Source: Ailanthus altissimus
Taxonomy: Eukaryota > Streptophyta > Magnoliopsida > Sapindales > Simaroubaceae
DNA length: 64,000 bases
Direction of reading: 5' to 3'
Assembly: GCA_946807835.1 (NCBI GenBank)
Contig: OX327712.1
Location: 11,178,001-11,242,000, forward strand
In this document: in pieces, positions 33,198-44,885 of the stretch
How the letters are laid out: each line of letters opens with the position of its first letter
Position numbering within the stretch: position 1 is the first letter of the stretch
The notes under the pieces: model-generated
Told to the model about the DNA's origin: nothing
The model's database searches: none
The model's input: the letters and a program-made list of their open reading frames with translations, nothing else
Position numbers and translations under genes: made by a program

Positions 33198-33549
33198 TGG
33201 ATATGTAGAATCTAATTAAGCACCATATTTATACTTATCTTAGTTTGTTTCCTACTAGTGAAGGAAAACTATACCACTCTTTTTCCTAGTAGTAAAAAGG
33301 TAGTATTATAATCCATTTTTTACTAGGCATAGGATTTTAGAGGAGTGTTTATGTACCTATTTAAAGGATGGCATGAGAGCAAGTATTGTATATTGTAATT
33401 TGTTTTATTATAAAATAATGAAAAAAATTACAGTGACACGTCTAGGTTAAAGATGACCTACTCTAAATTTGGTATGTGTATTTCATGCTTCACTTTTATT
33501 TTTTTTTATTACTTTTCTTTATAGGCATATTAGGGTTTAATATACAACA
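33198..33549 (+). repeat. Possible Copia 5' LTR
   Basis: Its right edge (TATACAACA) is fixed by the primer-binding site that follows. The left edge TGGATATG is a guess, since no second LTR was found. A possible TATA-like element (CTATTTAAAGG) lies near 33357. Confidence 0.4.
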
Positions 33550-33550
33550 A

Positions 33551-33564
33551 TTGATATCATAGCC
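33551..33564 (+). other. Decayed tRNA-iMet primer-binding site
   Basis: TTGATATCATAGCC differs at two positions from the standard Copia site TTGGTATCAGAGCC. Confidence 0.7.
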
Positions 33565-33569
33565 TAAGG

Positions 33570-36090
33570 TTTGCATGAAGAGCAACGTCTAGTAAAGATA
33601 AAACTTGGACTATTTCTGCAAATGTTCAACAAGTTTGATGTTTCAAAATTTTCATTCTGGAGAATGCAAATTGAAGATTATCTCTATAGAAAGAAACTAC
33701 ATAAATTACTTTTGGAAGAAAGACCAACAATCGCGCCGAAAGAAGATTGAAAACTTTTTGATAGATAAGTGTTAGGTGTTATCCAATTAACATCATTAAA
33801 GAATGTGGCGAAGGAGAAGACAACAACATGAGTATATCTCATGAAAAAGCTTTTTAAGCTCCATGGCAGTTGACTTGAATAAATTTAATATAATAATTAA
33901 TCAACTAATGACATTTTAAATTGGTGATAAAATTTAAGCCTCAATTCTTCTAGTCTCATTACTAAATAATTAGGAATATATATGAGTCAATAATTGTATA
34001 GGTATTACAAAATTTCAACTTAAAGATGTTAATGATAAAATTATCACTGAAGAAATTTGAAAAATACATACAAAAAAGACATCAACATTAAATTTTTCCT
34101 TGAATACTAAGACTAGGGGTAAAGTTAGTGATAAGAATTATAATCAAGGTAAAGATGGATCAAAGTCAGGAAATAGAAAGAGCTAATCCAAATTTTGTTG
34201 GAAAGTTAAATGCTGGAATTGTGGCAAGACTGGTCATATAAAGAATAACTACAAATTACTAAAAAAAGACGAGAGAGAACAAAGATTCTACTAACTATGT
34301 AACTGATGAAGAATATGATGCATTACTCTTTTTGTTTTCTAATGATAATCCTATTAAGTCTTGGGTTTTAAACTTAGAAACCTCTTTTCACACATTGCAC
34401 GCTACAATATTATGGATAATTATATTGCTATAAATTATTAACAAGTATACTTAACTTATAGAGAATCTTTTGATATTATTGGTATGGATGATATTTGTTT
34501 GAAGATGTCAAACAAATCTGTATGAGAAATTCAAAGAGTAAAACATGTGCCTAAGTTGATTCATAATTTGATTTCAGTGGGGTAGTTTGATGATGAAGAA
34601 AATAATGTGACCTTTGATGAGTAAATTATGTGCCTAAGTTGATGCATAATTCGATTTCAATAGGGTAGTTTGATGATGAACAAAATAATGTGATCTTTAC
34701 TAGTGGTATTTAAAAGGTCACCAAAAGATCCATAGTTGTTGCTCAAAGAAATAAAAATTAGAACTCTTTATATGACTTTTAGTTGCAGGGATATTGTTAC
34801 AGTTGTTGATGCAGGTGTCAAATCAAATTTATATCACTATAGACTTGGGTATAGGTGGAAAAGAGATAAAAATGGTTCTATCAAAGGGAAAGTTACCATA
34901 TTTGAATATGTCGAGCATGATGTTTGTGAAAAGTTACATACTTGTTAAGCAAAGAGGTTAGGTTCTTAAAAGTTGCTAGAATTCAAAGCTGAAGAAGTTA
35001 GAGTTGGTTCATAATAATGTATGGGGGCTTGCTCCCATTGCCTTCCATAGTGACTCAGAGTACTACATGACATTCATTAATGATTTAAGGAGAAAGATAT
35101 GGGGTTTATTCTCTAAAAGATAAATACCTTGAAAATGTAAAGAGCCATGGTTGAGAGTGAAAGAAATTTAAAACTTAAATGCTTATAATTTAAAATTGGG
35201 GGAGAATACATTTATGTCGAGTTCAAATAATACTATGTGGTGATAACAGGATTAAGATGGAGAAGTTTATTCTAGGAAATCTTCAATAAAATGGTATATC
35301 TAAAAGGATAAATAGAACTTTAAATAAATATGTTAAAAGTATAAGATTGCACTCAAGGTTACAAGAGACATTCTAGGCTAGTGCAAGTTATAGTTGCAAC
35401 ATATTTAATTGATAGAGGATCTTCAGAAGTATTAGATTGCCAAATACCTTAAATTTAGAGAATAAATAGGTAAATATTTCTTTCTTGAAAGTATTTAGCT
35501 ATGTTTCTTACACTTCTAATGATTTTATTGATATAAATAAACTTGATCCTATGTCTAAGAAATGCTTTTATTGGCTATAATGATACCAAATTTGGTTATC
35601 ATTTTTGGGATGGCCAAAATCGAAAGGTTATTGAAAGTAGGAATGTTACCTTCAATGAACAACTTATTTATAAGGATAAGCTGAGTATAAAAATTACAAG
35701 AACATGTCCTAAAGTCAAGAAGTAGGAAGGTTTTTAATTAAAAAACTTCTCAATAAATTAGTTATAAAATGATGAACATCAAGAGAATGTAACTCTAGAG
35801 AAGGAGTTGCATATCTTTATATTTGAACCTAGGAGATCCACTAGAATGATTAAACCACTATAAAGATATTCTCTGTTATTATACTATATCTTGTTGACTA
35901 ATCGATGAGAATTAGAGAGTTATGAAGAAGCAACACAAAGTTAATGATTCAACTAAATGAGAGTTATTAATAAAAGATGAGATGGATTGACTAGTAAATT
36001 AAACATGGCAGTTGATAAAGTTACCTAAAAGAAAGAAGACATTGTACAACAAACGATTTTATCGAGTCAAAAAAGATTTTTAATACAAAT
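33570..36090 (+). mobile_element. Decayed Copia: gag, protease linker, integrase, start of RT
   Basis: Gag-like frames run from about 33590, with a zinc knuckle C-W-N-C-G-K-T-G-H-I-K-N-N-Y at 34211-34252; its last Cys has become Tyr. V-K-H-V-P-K-L-I-H-N-L-I-S-V-G (about 34535-34580) lies in the pre-integrase part and is copied in tandem (about 34545-34705, period ~80 bp). L-Y-H-Y-R-L-G-Y (34830) starts the GAG-pre-integrase domain. The integrase C-terminus reads K-K-C-F..I-G-Y-N-D-T-K-F-G-Y and N-V-T-F-N-E (35543-35725). RT starts with R-D-E-M-D near 35970 and then ends; a purine-rich GTGGGAGAT-like word at 36086 suggests an internal deletion up to the polypurine tract. Confidence 0.8.
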
Positions 36091-38337
36091 GGGAGATAAA
36101 AATATTTTTTTATTGGGATTATTAAATGAAACAAAAAATAATTTCCTCAATTCATTTATTTCTAAGTTTTAGGTGGAAGGAAGGAAGAGGGTGTATGTCC
36201 CCTATGTCTTTGTGTCAAGTCTCACGTCTAGGAGATCAAATTCTAAGTTCTCAAGGTCAAATTGATATTTAAGGGGCTGAAAGTCCTCTAGGTCCAATGT
36301 TTAGGCCTCAAGTCTTAATGTGAGATACTAAATTTAAGAGATCAAGTTAGGATTTAGAGGTGGGCAAGGACTTCTAAGTCCCGTTGTTGGGGTCAATGGG
36401 TTTTAACATTAGTATTGGAGAAAATATTTTAAATTTCTTCTCTCTTTTAATTTTATTTTATAATTCTATATTCATTAATTAATATTATTAAATTAACTAT
36501 CATTTGTACTTATGAAATATTAATTAATTAATTTTAAGAATTTAATTTAATTATTTTGTTAAAAAAATAATTTATTTATTTTTTAACAATTTAAAAAAAG
36601 AGAGTAAATAAAATAATTTAACAAAGCAAATAAATTGGAATAAGGATTTCTACCCCTCGGAGAGAAATCCTAATTCCTTATATTTAAAGAATATATATAT
36701 TTCTACAAAAGCCCTATTCCTTATCAAAGTTGTCAACTAAACATACAAAATCTCACAACAATAAGAATTCCTTTTCATTCTACCATTCTTTCCATCAAAC
36801 CAAACACATTATTTAAGAGTCTAACACTAATAATTATGTATAGAGGGTTATCTTTTATGTACTTGAAACATTTTACTTTCAACTTGAAACTTCATTATTT
36901 TCAGAGCATTTAGTTTTGACGTTATGTCTCTTCTTGTAGGAGTTTTTCTATCTTCTACAAATAATAACAATCTTTAAAATCTTTTTGTATCAACTTTTGA
37001 TCAAATTTATTTTGTTTTGGATTTATAAGCCATACATGTACAAGTACAGTATAAAATTAATAATAAATTATATATTTATTGATAAATCAATTAATTCTAC
37101 TAAAATAATATTTCTGTTGGTTATGAGAGTATTATTTTATCAAAGTTAATGTTATACTGTAAATTCATTACAGTATATCAACATTAAGCCACTGTGTACA
37201 CAGTAAAACCTTTCTCTTTCGTCAAAGGATTCACTAAGAAATGACGCCGTTCATGTTATATTTTGTAAATAGAAATAATCTTCTGGCGTGAAATCAAAGA
37301 AATATAATTATGAGGGTATTTTTGTTTTTTTAATTAATTAAATAAAAGGGGTAATAATGTAATTAAAAATTAAAATTACCATTAATATGTAATTTCTACT
37401 GACCTCAGGGGGTGACTGTGTTAATATCGCGGGCCTTTCTGCTTCTGTATTCTCACAGAACTCTAGTAAACTATGCGTGCCGCAGACGTAATAAGAGTCG
37501 GAGCTATTTTCGAAATTTGAGCACATGACGAAGCAAGCTTAGCTAGCCCAATTACTACAAACAAAGGCAAAGATGACGATGATGATGAAATTATGAAATG
37601 CTGTGCTCGTTTACAAGCCACCAGTTGTCTCCTGAATAGAAGAGGATTAATGAATTTTGAAATTTCCATCATGCGAAGCGCCCCCCCCCCCCCACCCAAT
37701 GTTCTGTTTCATACCTGAACTGACATCTGGCTTGCTAACAATTTCCGAAATAACCTGAAAGCTGATGCCATGCTTGCCTCCTCATCTCTTATCAATCTTA
37801 ATCTGAGTCATTCTATAGTATATCAATTTTATTGCATCATCCTTTCAACATTTTCAACCCATGTTCCATTTTTCCCTCGTTATATAATTTTTTTATTATA
37901 AAACAAAATATAACTAGAAATTAGGAATATAACAAAAAAGTAAAAAAAAAAAAAAAAAAACTCTGAAACCTGTTCTATACAACTGTTTTTGTACTCTGTA
38001 TCTTTTAATTTACACTGACAACCAAGCATTTCCGTATATATATGTACATAGCCCACCTCAAATGGAGCATGAAAAGCCAATCTCTATTGCTCACAACACT
38101 TGCAAAAATTGAAAGAACAATTGAGAAATGTTAAAATTGTTAAAAAGTCTTGAGTACTTCAGGGTGAAGGAGCTTCATGAAATTCAAGACAAGTGTTTTC
38201 ATTATATTCGACACTTGTCGACTTCTCTTTGTGGCAAGTATATGTCCCCAGCTTCAGCAGACAGATGTCTATCACCAAACATTACCGGGAGAAAATTGTT
38301 GAGCATTTAAGACTACTGACTCACGTTTACGATGTAT
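36091..38337. other. Intergenic DNA upstream of the DREB2-like gene
   Basis: 36091-37000 could be remains of the Copia 3' LTR, but no match to 33198-33549 was seen. Further on there is a C homopolymer (37681-37693), an A homopolymer (37943-37960) and no convincing gene. A 69-codon minus-strand ORF near 37463-37675 is discussed under rejected items. Confidence 0.4.
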
Positions 38338-38348
38338 CCTTTTTATAC
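38338..38348 (+). promoter_or_regulatory. Candidate TATA box of the DREB2-like gene
   Basis: CCTTTTTATAC lies 72-82 bp before the ATG at 38420. That spacing would give a short 5' leader. No other strong TATA word is seen in the last 100 bp. Confidence 0.35.
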
Positions 38349-38419
38349 AAGAGCATAGCTCGTCAGAGAAAAGGCATAAAGATTTTAATTTCGGTATTTG
38401 GTTGAGAAAAATTAAAAGC

Positions 38420-39049
38420 ATGGAGAGGGTAGCAAGTACTTTTTCAAAAAAACAAGCACCCAAGAAACCAAACATGGGAAGGTCGAGAAAAGGGTGCATG
38501 AAAGGCAAAGGAGGCCCTGAAAATGCTATGTGCACATACAAAGGGGTGAGGCAAAGAACTTGGGGCAAATGGGTAGCTGAGATTAGAGAACCAAATCGTG
38601 GCGCTAGGCTTTGGCTTGGAACGTTCAACACTTCCCTTGAGGCTGCTTTGGCTTATGATGAAGCCGCACGTAAGCTCTATGGCCCTTCTGCAAAGCTCAA
38701 CTTGCCACAACACTGCCCTAATTCTTTATTTCCTGGCGCCCAATCTTTCTCCGCAGATCATATTGTTCCAAGCAATCAAATTGGGACAAGCAGTGAGTCT
38801 ATTGGGAGTAGTCGCTTTGTGCTTGGGAATTCTACCGGGAGTTCATTAGGTTATGGTTTTGGGGTAAGTTCATCAGTTCCTACAGGTAATTGGAATATTG
38901 ATGGTGGGGAAAATTTATACTGGCCCGAGTTTTTTGAGGTAACTGATTTCTTGGAAGTGAAAGATATTGAGGTTTCAATGAGTGATTTGATGATGAGTGG
39001 GGAAGAATTGAAGGACTGGGATGGCTTACAAGCTCCGTGGAATTTCTAA
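38420..39049 (+). CDS. DREB2-type AP2/ERF transcription factor (DREB2D-like)
   Basis: 209 residues, intronless, from the ATG at 38420; a longer frame from 38402 begins with TTG and is not used. One AP2/ERF domain spans about residues 40-96: [19 protein letters not shown], then L-W-L-G-T-F-N-T, then [11 protein letters not shown]. Val52 and Glu57 are at the two positions that mark DREB proteins and favour DRE/CRT (core CCGAC) binding. A basic stretch and the K-G-K-G-G-P-E-N motif before the domain (residues 29-35) are typical of subgroup A-2 (DREB2). The C-terminal third is Ser/Gly-rich, then acidic with aromatic residues, a likely activation region. A-2 factors are nuclear and act in drought and heat responses. 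The short length and domain sequence fit DREB2D best. The family call is firm, the exact orthologue is not. Confidence 0.95.
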   Translation: MERVASTFSKKQAPKKPNMGRSRKGCMKGKGGPENAMCTYKGVRQRTWGKWVAEIREPNRGARLWLGTFNTSLEAALAYDEAARKLYGPSAKLNLPQHCPNSLFPGAQSFSADHIVPSNQIGTSSESIGSSRFVLGNSTGSSLGYGFGVSSSVPTGNWNIDGGENLYWPEFFEVTDFLEVKDIEVSMSDLMMSGEELKDWDGLQAPWNF

Positions 39050-39920
39050 GCTAGCAAAATTTGGTGGCTTTGCAGTTGGTCACCATTTATCTATTTGAGT
39101 TGGGTTTTAGATGATTACTTGAACGCATGATGGAGAAGGTTTTAAGTGGGATGGGCTGCAAATTGCAGATTTGCAGGTTTCATGAAGCTTTTGGTCAGTT
39201 GAATGTTGTCTTTGTTAGGTAGATTTTGTATGTAAGTGCTTCGGTATCTGTCTCTGCCTTTGCTTTTGGGCTGCTTTTCATTTATTGGGGTTGTATTTGT
39301 GTGTGTGTGTGTGTGTGTGTGGGCTGTTTGTCAGTTTGTAATGATAAATCTGTTTCTTTTCTACTTCCCTCGGTAGGAGTACCTAGTCTTTAGAATCATA
39401 CTTGGTGGACTTAGGAGGTTTGGGTTTAGAACTTACAGTCTTTAGTTTCGGTTTGGTTTCGGCCTTCTTTTTCTTGTCTTTGATGAGGAAAGATGTATGC
39501 ACAATTTGTAAGATAAAAACTTAAAAAAAAAGGAAAACGAGAAGTACTTGTTTTGTAGTTAGTTCGCAAGCAATTAAATAATCGCACCTATTTAAGTTTT
39601 ATTGCAACAAAAACATAATATCTAATAGAAGGTACCCATAAAAAATAAAAGAAGAAGAAAATTAGGAAGCGCGCATGAGAGAGAGAGAGAAAAAAAGAGA
39701 TTTTAAAAAAATGACCCTCAATTTTTAAATTTTGTATTATTTTCTTAGCTCTAAATTTAATAAAAAAAAGTGTGTGTGTTAGGTTTTGAACCGAAGTCTC
39801 TAATTACAATGTAAAATTTTTACCATTAAGCTATATGCACTAAATACTATAAGAAGTGCATTTTTGCATGTGTGTTGATTGAATTAAGCAGTAAGCGATA
39901 ATATATGCACTAAATATTAT
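39050..39920 (+). other. 3' UTR of the DREB2-like gene and downstream DNA
   Basis: Contains a (GT)n microsatellite at 39299-39321, probably within the 3' UTR or just beyond it. No gene. A (GA)n run lies at 39676-39690. The pre-insertion target of MULE A ends this stretch. Confidence 0.45.
39299..39321. repeat. (GT)n microsatellite
   Basis: Uninterrupted GT repeat. Confidence 0.9.
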
Positions 39921-40665
39921 AGAAAAATGCCAAAAAGTACCTTAGTTGCCGGTTAGTGTTTTTTTTTTGATAGGGTCAAATTATGTTAAAATATATTATT
40001 CAAAATGCAAATACTGTTTCCATTTTATCCTTTTTTATAATTTGAATTTGTTTCCTTTTTACAAATTCTCTTGGACATTGGATAATTTTTATCTATAATT
40101 TGTAGATCGACTACAAACTGAGTATATTTTAAAAATTTGAAGTAAATCATCTGTTGTGGAGTTGAAAAAAAATTAAAATTGTGTAAAAATTAATAAATTT
40201 TTATTTTAAATTTAATTTTATTGTGTTTTACAATTATTTTTGTATATTGTTGTTATAAAGGTATAGATGTAGTGTTAAGAAGGTGTAAATAGGTTAAAAA
40301 TAAATGTAAGTAGTCGAAAATAGTCTAAAATAACGAATTCCAATCATTTTTCATGTTAGCTCATGAAACCACACGCCACATAAGTGCGACACGCGCGACA
40401 TGTGCGTAACACGCAGGTGTGTACATGATGCGCCGGCGTGTGCGTGACGCACGGGCGGGCATGCCCACTCGCCTCCATGTGGCATTTGTTTTTCAAAATT
40501 TTTATTTAATTTATTTAATTTTTAATTAAAAATATTAAAATTCTGCCTAAATTATTTAATTTTAGTGATTATTTTAATTATATTTTTGTCATCATTGTAT
40601 TATTTTTTTTAGTTGAAAAAGTTTTAATAATTTCTTTTACTAATAATTATTTTTAATTTTTAGTA
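39921..40665 (+). repeat. MULE A left TIR
   Basis: Aligns with the reverse complement of 44190-44802. It begins AGAAAAATGCC and includes TCAAATTATGTTAAAATATATTA, a GC-rich ~100-bp block (about 40370-40490) and an AT-rich inner part to about 40665. It carries extra DNA (about 40280-40370) absent from the right TIR. Confidence 0.85.
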
Positions 40666-40761
40666 ATTATTAAAATTATCTTATAATTGGTTATATATTA
40701 ATAATTGTTAATTTTTTTTTTAGAAAGGAGAACATCTCAAAGGAATATATAATTGTCGAAA

Positions 40762-42261
40762 ATGAATTCTACCGATCAATTATATCGGCGTACTCGAAGT
40801 TGTGAGCTATCAAAAGAATAAAAGACAAATTGACTTCAAGACAGATCCAAATATTTAGAATCATATTTTTGGCCCTTTTTTTTTGGATATACAAGATATT
40901 GCATTCTCAGGTATTTTAGTACACGAAATTTTATTAAAACGTGTACATATAAAAAATTTATATGAAGAATTATGGTTCTATATAGACAATAGACATATTA
41001 GATTCTCCTATCTAGAGTTTTATTTGATTACTGATTTGAGGATTGGAGATTATCACTCAATAAGAGAGTTGAATGATAGATTGTGGGATAAATACTTTAG
41101 GGGTAGACATGAGTTGATCTATAAGAATTTAGATCCGTGGTTCAATAGCGTTACATTTGACGATAATATAGATGCAGTGAAAATGTGTCTATTTTATGTA
41201 TTTCATAAATTGTTGATTCCACATGATTGGAATAGAGCTGTACAATCTTTTGTGTTTCGCCTTGTGGATGATTTGGATGAGTTTAATGCTTATCTTTAGG
41301 GCACGATTGCATAGACTATACTCCACTATAATTTAAGCACAGCCCTAATTAAAAAGTTAATAAAGGTCAGAAACGCCAATTCTTTGGATAGGGAAACATA
41401 CAATTTATATGCATTTGGTCAGACATTCTTGGTGAGTAATTCTTTTATTTTCGATTCATTATCGATTCATTATCATATTGAGATGCAGAAAAAACTTATA
41501 TACATTCTATCGCGATTTTGTAGCATATAAATGAGTATTTAAAAGTTCTGCGTACACGCCAGAGAATGTTTCTCGATAGGTACTCACAAAAATGCACAAC
41601 TGCAGATGTATATTTTTACGCGAGTAATTTTTACTCGTCTATTGTGCATATTACATTATAATACCATTGGTTAACTATAAATGAGTTTAATGTCATATAT
41701 ATTTGTCTTTAGGAGTATATTAGACAAATGTGAAAAATATCATTCACCTCAAGTTCAAGTTCAAGCTCTAACGACCAATTGATCAAATTGTTGTGTGCAT
41801 ATGCACTTGGAACAAAAACTGAATTACTTGGTGTTAAACCGTGGGCGTCGATCAATAAGGTAGTGGAAGAAATAACTTTTTATTGTTATTAAATACAATA
41901 AGTTCTAAATAATACAATAATGGTTTTTACAAGTATATATTCTGTTGATTATCAATCAAGAACATTGGTTTGCAGCGGAGGTCGACCTTGTTCAAATGAG
42001 GATTACATTATATGATTTCAGTGTGAAGGCCACTTCGACGATGCCATTCAAAAATTTATGGAACCTCTGCATGTTGCCATGCCATTTTATCTTCACACAT
42101 GTAGATTTTATAGTTTAAACAGAATACAGAATTCAGATATGTTCCCTTGGCCAGTCATTTATTTAAGGGATAACATACCTCAACAGACAGTTGAAAGCCA
42201 GTCTTTTACAACCGCATTAATGCTATTTGTATTATTAGTGGTCATGACGTGTACCTTCTAA
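40762..42261 (+). pseudogene. DUF1985 plus Ulp1-like (C48) protease gene of MULE A
   Basis: Starts M-N-S-T-D-Q-L-Y-R-R-T-R at 40762. After two stops and a frameshift, DUF1985 is open from 40883 to 41299: F-S-G-I-L-V-H-E-I-L-L, R-F-S-Y-L-E-F-Y-L-I-T-D-L, P-W-F-N, F-R-L-V-D-D-L-D-E-F-N. It continues past a lost Trp to Y-A-F-G-Q-T-F-L near 41430. A second block (41950-42261) reads EHWFAAEVDLVQMRITLYDF, matching the Ulp1 catalytic His-Trp (His at 41963-41965) and Asp (42014-42016). A frameshift near 42050 leads to N-I-P-Q-Q, the oxyanion Gln region. The catalytic Cys position seems to hold Ser. Ulp1 proteases remove SUMO; in MULEs the cargo role is unknown. The protease call rests on these short motifs. 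Confidence 0.68.
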
Positions 42262-42269
42262 AAGCACTA

Positions 42270-44154
42270 GCTGATTGAGCTCATTTAATAGTACTAACAT
42301 TCTCCTCCAAATACTTAGTTACACTGGGTCTCATTTTTCGCATATTGTTCAATTGGTGTTGAAAATTAAGGACACGATACGCCTTGACAATAGTAAAATA
42401 GGTGGATAACTATACCCATTTTTAGACTTTTCCATTGATAACTTGTATTTTGTTACCAAATTTTCCTTCAAGTGAAAGATGCGGAACTCATGATATGCAT
42501 TGAAAAATATATCCCGTATAGCTCTCTCAATGCTAGCATGTTGATTAATTATAAAAATAAGATTCTGATGGTCACAAATTACTGCCCCCAGCTTAACTAT
42601 AAATCACTTTCAAGAAGTACCATTTTCTGAGTCAACAGTCCCAATGCCAATGGAAATATCTAATTGTTTCCATCTTTACAAAAGGCCACAAACATTGTAC
42701 CAAGATAGGAACCTTTCAAAAATATTTCGTCAATTGCAATCACCGGTTAGATGGATGAATTCAAATCTCTAATGCAGGGTTCCTGTGCAAAAGAAAAAAA
42801 AACTTGAAGTGATTATTCGCGTTAGTCTCTAAGTAACTGTACTCGGGTTCTTCTATTGCAACACACAACTGTATGTAGGAAGTAATTTGAACAAATTCTC
42901 TAGAGTACCTCTTATCAATTTTAATGCATGCTCCTTAGCTCGCCAATATCTAGTATATATTATCTAAACACCAAACTGTTCCCGTATGTCTGCTTGAATG
43001 TCCTTTGGCCTATAATTTTTATTAATCGATGTAAATTTATTTTTAATTACTTTAGTAATAATACAGCTCTTGGCTTATCGGTGACCATCCCGCAATTGAC
43101 CCAAAACACAAGTGTGCTCTGCATTTACTCGCTTCACGATGAAAAAATATCGCCCTTCCGTTCACACTGCCCGTAATCTCCATTTGCATATATCATTATT
43201 ATATTCTAACTCAAAATGATATTAGGTGGACTTGTAAACTCCAAAACTCTATTTTCCCTTAAGTGCATCCATGCTTATAGCCTATTGAATTTCATCTTTG
43301 TTATTATACAATTTTTCTACAAATACATCTCTAATTCTAGTACAAGATACCTTTTTCGATATGTCAATTCAAATGGTGGTATTTTAGACTGGAATTGAAA
43401 TAGGTTTTCTACCTTAACCCTATCTTCTCTAGCATAATCATTATTATCATTATCACTATCACCATCGTCATCGTCATCGTCCTCATAATCATTTTCATCC
43501 GCAACCATTTCTTTATAATCAACATCATCATTATCATTACCAACCTCATAACCAACATCATAACCACGATCATTATTTTCATAACATTTATCATTTCTAC
43601 CATTATTATTAACATTATAACCAACATTATGATCAATATCATAACCAAGATCAACGCTAACATCTCCATATATCTAACTATCATAATATGTGTAGGTCGG
43701 TTGTTCGTTGAACATTGGAGGAGAATAATTATAATCCCCTGGGGATTTGGAACTACACATGGGTTGCAGACGTGAAATGATTAGCGTAGCCTTGTTTCTG
43801 CTCCATGGGTGCTTATGCATTATTTTCATATTCAAGAGCTCGAAAATCCAATGTTACACATAGAGGTGTAGCAATATTTTTTTGTAGGCTCAGCCACAAT
43901 ATTGCACCATCATCATTTTCAAGTGGAATAGGTCTCAACTTTATAGTACTTGAAGGAACCTCAAACTTTAGAGTCACTTTATACTGGACCTAATCAACTC
44001 CCAGAAGATGACAAACTCTTCTCAACAATGTTTCATATTTAAATTTTTTTGAAACTATTATGTGCATATTTTGATATCTAATGTATCTCTCAAAGCCATC
44101 ACTAGAACTATCCCACCTTCCCTCAAAGCATATAATGGTTGAAATTTGTACCAT
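42270..44154 (-). pseudogene. MULE A transposase (MuDR family, broken)
   Basis: Minus strand from ATG 44154. The N-terminal part reads I-I-C-F-E-G-R-W, then R-Y-I-R-Y-Q, then VDQVQYKVTLKF after a TAG. An Asp/Asn-rich acidic linker follows (about 43640-43430), then F-Q-S-K-I-P-P-F. The MULE transposase core lies at 42750-42620: P-V-I-A-I-D (first catalytic Asp region), L-K-G-S-Y-L-G-T-M-F-V-A, D-G-N-N and F-P-L-A-L-G. Further down come S-I-E-R-A-I-R-D-I-F and F-H-L-K-E-N-L (about 42540-42460), the region normally A-x-H-x2-C-x2-H-L. Several stops and frameshifts are present. The long met-rich ORF at 43409-43684 is an off-frame reading of the acidic linker. Confidence 0.82.
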
Positions 44155-44189
44155 GATAATATCATTAACACTTGAAAAAAAAAATAACA

Positions 44190-44802
44190 CTAAAAATAAT
44201 TATTATTAAAAAAGAAAATATTATTAAAACTTTTTCAATTAACAATAAAAACATAATAATGACAAAAAAAAAATAATGATAATGACTAAAATTAAATAAT
44301 TCAGGCACAATTTTAATATTTTTAATTAAAAATTAAATAAATTTTTTTGAAAAAAAGCCACGTGAGCCATCACGTGATGTGCCCTCATATGCATGATGTG
44401 TGCGAAGTCCACATGGGGGTACTGTACTAGCGCATGATGCACACGTTGGCATGTGGTGTCATAGGTTGGTCTGTTCAACCTATTTTATACCTTCCTAACA
44501 CTATATCTATACATTTATAACAACTATATACAAAAACAACTGAAAAACATAATAAAATTAAATTTAGAATAAACTCATAAATTTTCACCCATTTTAAATT
44601 TTTTCGAATAGGTGATTTGCTTCAAATCTTGGGACAAAAATCGTCCAATGGCTGAGAGAGTTTGTGAAAAGGAAACAAATTCAAATTGTAAAGAAGGGTA
44701 AAATGGGAACAATATTTGTATTTTGGTTAATAAATTTTAACATAATTTGACTCGGTAAAAAAAAACACTAACTGGCAAATAGGGTCATTTTGGCATTTTT
44801 CT
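44190..44802 (-). repeat. MULE A right TIR
   Basis: Inverse of the left TIR. On the minus strand it begins AGAAAAATGCCAAAATGACCC and includes the GC-rich block at about 44345-44470. Confidence 0.85.
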
Positions 44803-44885
44803 AATATTATATGTAATGCACTCTCGCACGCGCGTTGCTAGGAGTTGTGCGACACACGATGGGAAGAAAAAATAAATAAAGCTAC

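Larger units (their letters stand above)
39921..44802. mobile_element. MULE A: Mutator-like element with Ulp1-like cargo (Kaonashi-like)
   Basis: 4882 bp bounded by AGAAAAATGCCAAAA on the left and its inverse on the right, with long TIRs. The 8-bp direct repeat AATATTAT lies on both sides (39913-39920 and 44803-44810); Mutator elements make 8-11-bp, usually 9-bp, duplications. Inside are two convergent pseudogenes, a DUF1985/Ulp1-like one on the plus strand and a MULE transposase on the minus strand. Plant MULEs with a ULP-like gene next to the transposase are known as Kaonashi (KI) elements, and this copy fits them. Both genes have stops and frameshifts, so this copy cannot encode its own transposase. 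MULE B (2640-13345) has the same layout in the opposite direction. Confidence 0.88.

Noticed and set aside
37463..37699. Minus-strand ORF with an Arg-rich, presequence-like start and a Ser run
   Set aside because: The real ATG gives only 69 codons. No family, splice partner or promoter was identified, and the longer frame starts at TTG in a C homopolymer.
38272..38849. Three long ORFs overlapping the DREB2-like gene in other frames
   Set aside because: They are shadows of the strongly coding AP2 frame.
43409..43684. Met/Ile-rich 91-codon minus-strand ORF that looks like a membrane protein
   Set aside because: It is an off-frame reading of the Asp/Asn-rich linker of the MULE A transposase.
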